From the NCBI GenBank assembly GCA_046050405.1, contig JBJOPY010000287.1, positions 1 through 5,165 of the forward strand: 5,165 nucleotides of DNA, written 5' to 3'. Below, in pieces: positions 1-5,165 of the stretch (the stretch's first letter is position 1; every line of letters starts with the position of its first letter). The DNA comes from JADKCL01 sp046050405 (GTDB lineage: Bacteria; Bacteroidota; Bacteroidia; J057; JADKCL01). A program made the position numbers and the translations under genes. The notes beneath the pieces are model-generated. The model had not been told where the DNA came from, searched no databases, and saw nothing but the letters and a program-made list of their open reading frames with translations.

Positions 1-230
1 AAGACCATGAACAGTGGCTTCAGGACGATGGTCTGCGCCAGGACACCGACCACCAGCACGAATCCGAAGATGAAAAGCAAGGTGAGCCATTCATTGGGGA
101 AGAAGCTGTAGGCTTGCAGCAGGTTGTAGAGGTACTTTCCGGTCAATAGCACAGCGACGAGCGGCATGACGGTGATAAAGCCCTGAAAGAAATAGCTGAG
201 CAGCTTGGAGAACATTTTTTTCACGATCAT
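1..230 (-). CDS. DUF502 family inner-membrane protein (N-terminal part)
   Basis: Seen: an open minus-strand frame of 76 codons from ATG at 230 that runs off the left edge, so the C-terminal half is missing. An early motif LLSYFFQGFITVMPLV (residues 10-25) leads into a first hydrophobic stretch (about 14-35). A short loop (YSFFPNEW) follows, then a second strongly hydrophobic helix (about 49-66) ending in GVLAQTIVLKPLF. Known: DUF502 proteins have this layout (basic/aromatic start, helix with a central Pro, second helix, then a conserved GxxxxxxxxPLF-type segment) and are small inner-membrane proteins of unknown biochemical role. The ATG at 230 is chosen because AAGG lies 5 nt upstream (239-236); a second ATG at 215 is possible. 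It lies 209 nt downstream of, and in the same direction as, the pseudouridine synthase. Family assignment is from memory of the pattern; no function is claimed. Confidence 0.8.
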   Translation of the reverse strand, partial: MIVKKMFSKLLSYFFQGFITVMPLVAVLLTGKYLYNLLQAYSFFPNEWLTLLFIFGFVLVVGVLAQTIVLKPLFMV

Positions 231-439
231 ACTGGCCTTGGTGACACTGGATGCAAAGATAGTCACGGATCAATCATGTGGACCGACGGAGAATGCCGTG
301 ACCAAGGCAAGTTCCGGACAGTGCGCGCGGAAGGGGCCTTGCCCCGAGCATGGGGAGGGGGAGCAGCACTGGAACCGACCTCAGACCCAGGAGGAGGGAG
401 TGCTCCCTGGCCAGGACTGATCCTGCTTTTCAACTCAAT
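231..439. other. intergenic gap with three short GC-rich hairpins
   Basis: No credible gene is seen here; open frames in this stretch read through from the flanks without family resemblance. Three inverted repeats can be read: GGGGC-CTT-GCCCC at 333-345, AGGGA/TCCCT arms around 395-408, and CAGGA-CTGA-TCCTG at 412-425. The last is followed on the plus strand by CTTTTC. On the minus strand, the direction of the upstream pseudouridine synthase gene, none is followed by a T-run, so they are not classic intrinsic terminators for it. They could still help end or stabilise its mRNA. Confidence 0.35.
254..261 (-). promoter_or_regulatory. possible -7 element for the DUF502 gene
   Basis: Read on the minus strand, 261 to 254 is TATCTTTG, an exact match to the Bacteroidota -7 consensus TAnnTTTG. 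It sits 23 nt before the ATG at 230, which would give a leader of about 17 nt. No TTG is present at the expected 19-bp spacing upstream, so only half of the promoter is supported. Confidence 0.35.
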
Positions 440-1153
440 TCAGGGGAGGACGGACAGCAGGTTGCCGAAGGGCAAGTCACCCCCGGGCAAGGGCGCGACG
501 ATCTGTATCCGCTCACCCTTGCGTACAGGGTGCTCGAAGGCGACCTTCCAGGCGAAGAGCGCAATGGACCGGTCGCCCAGGAACGGGGTGCGGTTGTAGC
601 GTCCGTCCCCGATCACACCGCAGCCGATCTTGGCCATCTGAACCCGGATCTGATGCTTCCTGCCCGTCTCCAGCTGCACCTCCACCAGGGCGTGGCCGTC
701 CGCCATCGCGCCCAGAACCCGGTACTCCAAGACAGCCGGTTTTCGCTCTGGTCCTGGCGTATCATAGGCCCGCATGATCTGCGGCTGGTCGGGAAGCGGT
801 CCGATCAGATGAACAAGTCTGCCGGAACGCGGCTCGGGGACGGAGAGGGTGCCTACCAGGTAGGTCTTCTCCACTTGCCGATTCTGCAGCATTGCCGACA
901 TGCGCTCGGCCGCCTTGGAGGTCTTGGCCATGAGCAGGAGTCCGCCTGCGGGCCGGTCCAGGCGATGCAGCAACCCCAGATAGACATTCCCCGGCTTCTG
1001 GTAGGTGGCCCGGAGATACGCCATGGCCCATGCGTTCGCTGACAAGTCCCCGCTCTCGTCCTCCTGCGAGGGCATGCCGAAGGGCTTGACGATGGCCATC
1101 AGGTGATTGTCCTCATAGACGACCGTCGGGGAATAATTTGCTGGAGGAGGCAT
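440..1153 (-). CDS. RluA-family RNA pseudouridine synthase
   Basis: This 237-residue protein should isomerise uridine to pseudouridine in rRNA or tRNA in the cytoplasm. Seen: the family's opening VVYEDNHLMAIVKPFGMPSQ (11-30); the catalytic loop HRLDRPAGG (63-71) with the nucleophilic Asp66; LLLMAKTSKAAERM (72-85); QVEKTYL (93-99); the active-site LETGRKHQIRVQM (161-173) with Arg/Lys/His in place; and GDGRYN (182-187). The usual late LHA/LHS motif reads LFA here (199-201). It has no N-terminal S4 domain, as in the short, stand-alone members of the RluA family, and it looks complete. The start at 1153 is the only Met that keeps the first strand. No clear Shine-Dalgarno precedes it, and the leader is A/T-rich. 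Which uridine it modifies cannot be told from the sequence. It is transcribed away from the TIR-STAND pair and is probably unrelated to it. Confidence 0.93.
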   Translation of the reverse strand: MPPPANYSPTVVYEDNHLMAIVKPFGMPSQEDESGDLSANAWAMAYLRATYQKPGNVYLGLLHRLDRPAGGLLLMAKTSKAAERMSAMLQNRQVEKTYLVGTLSVPEPRSGRLVHLIGPLPDQPQIMRAYDTPGPERKPAVLEYRVLGAMADGHALVEVQLETGRKHQIRVQMAKIGCGVIGDGRYNRTPFLGDRSIALFAWKVAFEHPVRKGERIQIVAPLPGGDLPFGNLLSVLP

Positions 1154-1182
1154 TGCACAAAATTGAAAAAAAGCTATATTTG
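1152..1182 (+). promoter_or_regulatory. Bacteroidota-type promoter for the TIR-STAND operon
   Basis: On the plus strand ATTG at 1152-1155 is followed by exactly 19 bp and then TATATTTG at 1175-1182. The known consensus of the primary sigma factor in Bacteroidota is TTTG (or TTG), about 19 bp, TAnnTTTG, so the -7 box is perfect and the -33 box matches in three of four bases. An A-tract (seven A, 1166-1172) lies in the spacer. Transcription would start near 1188, leaving a leader of about 110 nt before the ATG at 1300. The -33 box overlaps the first codon of the divergent pseudouridine synthase gene, so the two transcription units may interfere. Confidence 0.6.
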
Positions 1183-1197
1183 TCGCCTAAATTACTT

Positions 1198-1250
1198 GGG
1201 GATGCGGTTCATCTTCAAACGCAGGCGGGAGTCAAATCCTCCCTTCCCCC
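1198..1250 (+). other. structured leader, tRNA-like fold without D-arm
   Basis: Within the predicted leader, GGGAG (1227-1231), a 7-nt loop TCAAATC and CTCCC (1239-1243) form a perfect 5-bp stem-loop resembling a tRNA T-arm. Upstream, GCGGTT and AAACGC (about 1204-1222) form an imperfect stem. GGGGATG (1198-1204) can pair with CTTCCCC (1243-1249) at six of seven positions and close both, although its ends share single bases with the inner stems. It is too short (about 52 nt) to be a working tRNA and lacks a D-arm and the U before the anticodon. It may be an RNA structure controlling translation, a decayed tRNA end marking an insertion point, or chance. Confidence 0.25.
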
Positions 1251-1299
1251 CGTTTGCAGTGACGCCTGTCCAGGACGGAGAAACGGATTGCGGAAGGCC

Positions 1300-2889
1300 A
1301 TGGGCTTTGAGAACGACATCATGATCAGCTATGCGTGGAGCGACAACGAGCCGCCCCCGATGACCAACCATGAGGGGTGGGTTTCCGGGTTCCAGCGAGG
1401 CCTGGAGTACTGGCTGAAGCAGGTCATGGCGCGCCCCCCGAGAATCTGGCGGGACAAGAGCGGGATGACCGGCAACACGGTGTTCTCCAGCGAGCTGGAC
1501 GAGGTGGCCTCCAAGACGGCCGTCCTCCTGGCGGTGCTTTCCGAACCCTACCTGTCGTCGGAATGGTGCCAGCGGGAACTGGAGAACTTCGTCCAGGCGG
1601 CGGAGTCCCAGGGGGGGTTGAAGCTGGCGAACGACTACCGAATCTTCAAGATCAACAAGCTGCCGGTGGACAGGGGCGCCATCCCCCCGAGGCTGTCGGT
1701 CATCACGGGGTTCGACTTCTACGAGATGGACCCGGAGACGAAGGTGCTGGCACCGCTGGACCCCAGCCTGGGGGATGCTGACCGGCAGCGCTTCATCCGG
1801 AGGGTGTACGATGTCGCCGTCGCGCTGGCGAGGCTGATCAAGCAGCTCGAGTCCTCGGCGGCGGCGGTGCAGCCCTCCGAGAGCACCCCTGCCAGGGACG
1901 ACGGCGCCGCGGGCCAGGCAACGCCGGCCAGCCTGTCCGCCCCCGCCGCCCAGCCCGCCCCGGGCGGGGGCATGACCGTTTTCCTGCCGTTCGTGACGCG
2001 GGACCTGCGGGAGGTGCGGGACGACCTGGTGGCGGAGCTGACGCGCCGGAACTGCAAGGTGCTGCCCGAGGAGCAGTCGAACGAAGACGACAGCGAGGCC
2101 TTCGAGAAGGAGGCACGCGCACAGATCGCCAGCTCCGCGATCTCTATCCACCTGGTCGGCTCCCGGTACGGCAGCATCATGGAGGGCGAGACCAAGTCGG
2201 TGGTCGAGCTGCAAAACGAATGGGCCGCCGAGGAGAGCAGGAAAAGGGACTTCAAGCGCCTGATCTGGATCCCGAGGACGATCGGGGAGGTGACGGGGCA
2301 GCAGCAGGCCTTCCTGGAGCGGCTGCGCACGGACAGGGAGGCGATCGCCGGGGCGGACCTGCTGGAGGACTCGGTGGAGAACCTGAAGAGCATCGTCCTG
2401 GAGATGGCCATGGCCAAGCCGAAGGTGGAGGCGGATCCGGGGGAGGGGGAGTGCAAGCTCTACCTCATGCACGACGAGAGCGACCGGGAGGCCGTCCGGG
2501 AGATCCGGAAGGCGCTGAAGGACGCCACCGCCGGTGGCCGGCCGGTAAGGCTCCTGTTGCCGCTGTTCGACGGGGAGGCTGCGGCGCTGCGGGAGGTCCA
2601 GCGGCAGCGGATCCTGGAGTGCGACGCGGTGATGCTGTTCTGGGGTGCGAGCAGCCAGGTCTGGGTGGACGGGGGACTGAGCGAAGTGAGGAAGTCCCCG
2701 GCCTACGGGCGCAGCGGAGGCTTCAAGGCAAGGCACCTGGTGTACATCTCCGGCACCAGGACCAGCGCCAAGGAGGACTGGTTGCTGGACGATGCGGACG
2801 GCCTGCTGGAGGAGGACCTGGCGACCATCAATGCCCTGGAGGGCCCCAATGTGGAGGCGCTGAACAAATATATCCAAACGATCCAGTAG
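1300..2889 (+). CDS. TIR-domain effector with two more TIR-like modules
   Basis: 529 residues, in three modules. (1) TIR domain, about 1-180: DIMISYAWSD (6-15), then IWRDKSGMTGN (49-59), then SSEWCQRELENF (86-97), where Glu93 sits at the position of the catalytic Glu of NAD-cleaving TIR enzymes. (2) After an Ala/Ser/Pro-rich linker (184-224), a DUF4062/TIR-like fold, about 225-370, starting TVFLPFVTRDLREVRDDLV, with an ELQNEWA segment (303-309). (3) About 384-529, starting CKLYLMHDESDRE, with LLPLFDGEA and CDAVMLFWGASSQVWV, a TIR-like module that I recall from TIR proteins paired with STAND NTPases. No membrane segment is seen; it is probably cytoplasmic. The start at ATG 1300 gives the usual short lead to the first strand; an in-frame TTG at 1288 has a better-spaced GGAG (1277-1280). 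Inferred role: NAD-depleting effector controlled by the downstream NTPase. The TIR call is firm, the activity is inferred. Confidence 0.88.
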   Translation: MGFENDIMISYAWSDNEPPPMTNHEGWVSGFQRGLEYWLKQVMARPPRIWRDKSGMTGNTVFSSELDEVASKTAVLLAVLSEPYLSSEWCQRELENFVQAAESQGGLKLANDYRIFKINKLPVDRGAIPPRLSVITGFDFYEMDPETKVLAPLDPSLGDADRQRFIRRVYDVAVALARLIKQLESSAAAVQPSESTPARDDGAAGQATPASLSAPAAQPAPGGGMTVFLPFVTRDLREVRDDLVAELTRRNCKVLPEEQSNEDDSEAFEKEARAQIASSAISIHLVGSRYGSIMEGETKSVVELQNEWAAEESRKRDFKRLIWIPRTIGEVTGQQQAFLERLRTDREAIAGADLLEDSVENLKSIVLEMAMAKPKVEADPGEGECKLYLMHDESDREAVREIRKALKDATAGGRPVRLLLPLFDGEAAALREVQRQRILECDAVMLFWGASSQVWVDGGLSEVRKSPAYGRSGGFKARHLVYISGTRTSAKEDWLLDDADGLLEEDLATINALEGPNVEALNKYIQTIQ

Positions 2890-2892
2890 GCA

Positions 2893-5165
2893 ATGGCAGG
2901 CCCCCGCTCCAGAAGACAAAGGCTTCCCGGCCATCCCTATCCGGGGTTGAGGCCTTTCAGGACGGAGGAGACCCTGATCTTCTTCGGGCGGGAGGGCCAG
3001 ACGGACGAACTGGTTGCACGGCTCCGCAGGAAGCATTTCCTGGCGGTGCTCGGCTCTTCCGGCAGCGGGAAGAGCTCGCTGGTGTTCGCAGGCCTCCTGC
3101 CGTCGCTGGGGAGCGGCCTGATGCTCGGTGCGCGTCCGCACTGGAAGATGGCGGTGATGCGTCCGGGGGAGCACCCGGTGCGCAACCTCACGGAGGCGCT
3201 CGCCCCGCTGGTGGCGAACCCGGAGGATCCGGACTTCCAGGTCCTCCCACCCGTGGAGATGCTCTCCACCATGCTCAACGCCAGCAGCTTCGGCCTGAAG
3301 GAGGCCGCCATGGGGCCGATCCTCCGGGAGAATGAGAACCTGCTGGTCTTCGTGGACCAGTTCGAGGAGCTGTTCCGGTTCCAGGAGGCGGGGGATCCGG
3401 AGCGGCTGAACGAGGCCAGGGCCTTCGTGAAGTTGATTCTCGAGGCTACCGTACATGAGGATCTGCCGGTGTATGTGGTGATCACCATGCGCAGCGACTT
3501 CCTGGGCGAGTGTCCGCGGTTCCGCGACCTGCCGGAGGCCATCAATGCCGGCCAATACCTGGTGCCCAGGCTGACGCGGGCGCAGATGCGGGAAACGATC
3601 ACCGGCCCTGCGGCCGTGTTCAGCGAGGCGCTGGCACCCGACCTGGTGGTGCGGATGCTGAACGACATCGGGGACAACCCCGACCAGCTGCCGATCCTCC
3701 AGCATGCGCTGATGCGCACCTGGGACCACCACACCCGGGGGGAGGAGGTCTCCGTGGCGGACTATGAGGCCATCGGCGGCCTGCAGAATGCCCTGAACCA
3801 GCACGCGGAGGAGATCTACCGGGAGATGGAGGCTCGGAAGCTAGCCGATGTCACCGAGGCATTGTTCAAGAGCCTGACGGAGACGGAGAGCGAGGGCAAG
3901 GGGATCCGCCGGCCCTGCCGCCTGTCCGAGGTCTGTGCGGCTGCTGAATTGGAGGAAGGGAAGGTGCGGGAGGTCGTCGAGGCCTTCCGGGCACCCGGGC
4001 GCAGCTTCCTGATGCCCCCCGCCCCGACACCCCTCGAGGGTCCCACGATCCTGGACATCTCCCACGAGAGCTTCATGCGGCTGTGGTTGCGGCTCGGGGA
4101 ATGGGTGGGGGTGGAGGCCGCCTCCGCACAGCAGTACCGGAGGCTGTCGGCTGCCACCAGCGACTTCCATGCGGGCATCGCCAACCTGTGGCGGGAACCG
4201 CAGCTGGGGATCGCCCTGCGGTGGCGGGAGGCGGAGAAGCCGAATGCGGCCTGGGCGGCGCGCTATGGCGGCGACTTCGGGCAGTCGATGGCCTTCCTGG
4301 ACCAGAGCCTTGCGGCATGGACCCGGGAGGAGGAGGAGAAGCAGGCCGTGGCCGATCTGCAGCGAAAATCCAAGGAACAGAATAAGCGCAATCGCCGGCT
4401 TCTCCTGGTGATCCTCGGTGTGACAGGGCTCCTGGTCTATGCGATCATTCAGGGCCAGCGTGCCGAGCGGAATGCGCGGATTGCGAGGCAGGAGACCGAA
4501 AATGCGACCTATCAGGCACGCCTGGCAGAGGAGGCCAACAAGAATCTGGAGGAGCAGAAGCGGGAGGTGGAATGCCAGCTGGAGGTGAACCGTGAGCTGA
4601 GGATTCAGGACTCCCTCAACAACCAACGAATCCAGGAGCTCACGAACAGGTCGCTCAGCGATGCCAGAATGACCAATGATCGGATTAGCAACTTGCTGGA
4701 AAGGACGACACAATTGAACGATACGATCTCGTCGAAGGCGGCTAAACTCGCTGACCAGAATGCCCAGCTGGACAGCACGGCCACAGTTCAGAAAAAGCTT
4801 GCAGACGAGGCCAGGCGCAAGACCCTGCTGCTGGAGGCCCTCCAACTTGCCGAGCGATCGCTGGAGTCCCCTGACAAGGACAGTGCAAGGCTCATGTCCA
4901 TCGCAGCCTATACACAGTATGTGGAGAATGGAGGCAGTGCCTATGATCCCAAACTCTACACCGCGATGATGTCCGCCGTTGTACGCTACAAGTCCATGAT
5001 CGTCCAGCAACTGGAATTCGTCCCTTACGCATTTGCCTACAATCCCGGGAATGAGGTTCGCTATTATATTTCGGCATCCAGCAGGTTGCTCGCGGAAGAC
5101 CAAAATTCGCTGAACACTGAATTTAGCGGGAAACGGGTCTTCGGCGACTTGTTCCTCACACTCGG
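2893..5165 (+). CDS. STAND NTPase (nSTAND1-like), C-terminus beyond the window
   Basis: An open frame of 757 codons without a stop up to the window edge. Seen in order: YPGLRPFRTEETLIFFGRE (16-34), the usual lead-in of nSTAND1 domains; Walker A GSSGSGKSS (54-62); Walker B LLVFVDQFEELF (150-161) with Asp155 and Glu158/159; TMRSDFLGEC (198-207); NPDQLPILQHAL (262-273); winged-helix end LDISHESFMRLW (387-398); membrane helix about 503-519 after a basic stretch (KRNRR); coiled coil about 523-650; then ENGGSAYDPKLY (678-689), which in relatives precedes a beta-propeller. STAND NTPases bind a trigger through their C-terminal part, oligomerise with ATP and release an effector. Here the effector is probably the TIR protein upstream. 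The ATG at 2893 is the only Met before the conserved lead-in; a weak AGG overlaps the preceding stop, so translation is probably coupled. The sensor repeats lie outside the window. Confidence 0.9.
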   Translation, partial: MAGPRSRRQRLPGHPYPGLRPFRTEETLIFFGREGQTDELVARLRRKHFLAVLGSSGSGKSSLVFAGLLPSLGSGLMLGARPHWKMAVMRPGEHPVRNLTEALAPLVANPEDPDFQVLPPVEMLSTMLNASSFGLKEAAMGPILRENENLLVFVDQFEELFRFQEAGDPERLNEARAFVKLILEATVHEDLPVYVVITMRSDFLGECPRFRDLPEAINAGQYLVPRLTRAQMRETITGPAAVFSEALAPDLVVRMLNDIGDNPDQLPILQHALMRTWDHHTRGEEVSVADYEAIGGLQNALNQHAEEIYREMEARKLADVTEALFKSLTETESEGKGIRRPCRLSEVCAAAELEEGKVREVVEAFRAPGRSFLMPPAPTPLEGPTILDISHESFMRLWLRLGEWVGVEAASAQQYRRLSAATSDFHAGIANLWREPQLGIALRWREAEKPNAAWAARYGGDFGQSMAFLDQSLAAWTREEEEKQAVADLQRKSKEQNKRNRRLLLVILGVTGLLVYAIIQGQRAERNARIARQETENATYQARLAEEANKNLEEQKREVECQLEVNRELRIQDSLNNQRIQELTNRSLSDARMTNDRISNLLERTTQLNDTISSKAAKLADQNAQLDSTATVQKKLADEARRKTLLLEALQLAERSLESPDKDSARLMSIAAYTQYVENGGSAYDPKLYTAMMSAVVRYKSMIVQQLEFVPYAFAYNPGNEVRYYISASSRLLAEDQNSLNTEFSGKRVFGDLFLTL
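4399..4449 (+). other. predicted membrane segment in the STAND NTPase
   Basis: Residues 503-519 (LLLVILGVTGLLVYAII) form one uninterrupted hydrophobic helix. It is preceded by a run of basic residues (KRNRR, 498-502) and followed by a charged coiled coil. By the positive-inside rule the N-terminal ATPase faces the cytoplasm and the C-terminal part would face the periplasm, unless the helix is buried in an oligomer instead. A single such helix after the ATPase domain recurs in nSTAND1 proteins. Confidence 0.7.
4459..4842 (+). other. long coiled coil in the STAND NTPase
   Basis: Residues about 523-650 are almost free of Pro and Gly and rich in Glu, Gln, Arg, Asn and Leu with heptad-like spacing (for example RLAEEANKNLEEQKREVE and RISNLLERTTQLNDTI). 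This suggests a helical stalk of roughly 130 residues between the membrane helix and the C-terminal sensor. Heptads were judged by eye only. Confidence 0.6.

Noticed and set aside
350..1042. A 230-codon plus-strand open frame opposite the pseudouridine synthase gene
   Set aside because: The minus strand has all RluA-family motifs in order; the plus-strand translation has none.
1170..1182. A matching promoter for the pseudouridine synthase gene on the minus strand
   Set aside because: TAGCTTTT, read leftward, fits the -7 consensus at seven of eight positions, but no TTG stands at the expected distance and the region is simply A/T-rich.
1198..1250. A functional tRNA gene
   Set aside because: It is only about 52 nt, with no D-arm, no standard T-loop sequence and no U before the anticodon. 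Kept only as a tRNA-like structure.
1138..1299. N-terminal extension of the TIR protein to the ATG at 1138
   Set aside because: The extra 54 residues show no domain, would overlap the start of the divergent pseudouridine synthase gene, and would place the promoter candidate (1152-1182) inside the coding region. TIR domains normally begin within about 10 residues of the first strand, which fits ATG 1300.
2220..3335. A 371-codon plus-strand open frame in another frame across the TIR-STAND junction
   Set aside because: Its translation is dominated by Gly, Ala and Arg, typical of a shifted frame in GC-rich DNA, and the real frames on either side carry intact conserved motifs.
1192..3804. An 870-codon open frame on the minus strand covering the TIR gene and the start of the STAND gene
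   Set aside because: It is antisense to two proteins with clear domains, its translation is rich in His, Arg, Gln, Leu and Pro without any motif, and it spans the junction of both genes. It is a by-product of high G+C and codon bias.
3841..5103. A 420-codon minus-strand open frame opposite the STAND gene
   Set aside because: No recognisable motif is present, and it lies opposite a continuous coding frame with a P-loop ATPase, membrane helix and coiled coil.

Overview
The window most likely comes from a GC-rich member of the Bacteroidota. Three observations point there. A promoter-like element fits the Bacteroidota consensus (TTG, 19 bp, TAnnTTTG). Starts show weak or no Shine-Dalgarno. The DUF502-type protein and the short RluA-type pseudouridine synthase have Bacteroidota-like sequence. 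This assignment is inference, since no rRNA or marker gene is present.

Layout. Positions 1-230 (minus) hold the N-terminal part of a DUF502 inner-membrane protein that runs off the left edge. Positions 231-439 are a gap with three short GC-rich hairpins and a possible promoter for the DUF502 gene. Positions 440-1153 (minus) hold an intact RluA-family pseudouridine synthase. Positions 1154-1299 are a divergent intergenic region with a good promoter candidate reading right and a structured leader. Positions 1300-2889 (plus) encode a 529-residue protein with an N-terminal TIR domain and two further TIR-like/DUF4062-like modules. Positions 2893-5165 (plus) encode the first 757 residues of a large STAND NTPase (nSTAND1-like), with P-loop ATPase, membrane segment, long coiled coil and the start of what is probably a C-terminal beta-propeller sensor. 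It is open at the right edge.

How they fit together. The two minus-strand genes look like ordinary chromosomal housekeeping genes. The two plus-strand genes form a tightly coupled pair, with stop and start 3 nt apart and both in the same reading frame. They have the logic of an anti-phage or other conflict system: a STAND NTPase that would sense and oligomerise, and a separate TIR protein that would act as NAD-degrading effector. The effector carries the TIR catalytic Glu in its first module only. The membrane anchor in the STAND protein, the three-module effector and a clear G+C drop inside the STAND gene at the membrane segment are the points most worth following up.
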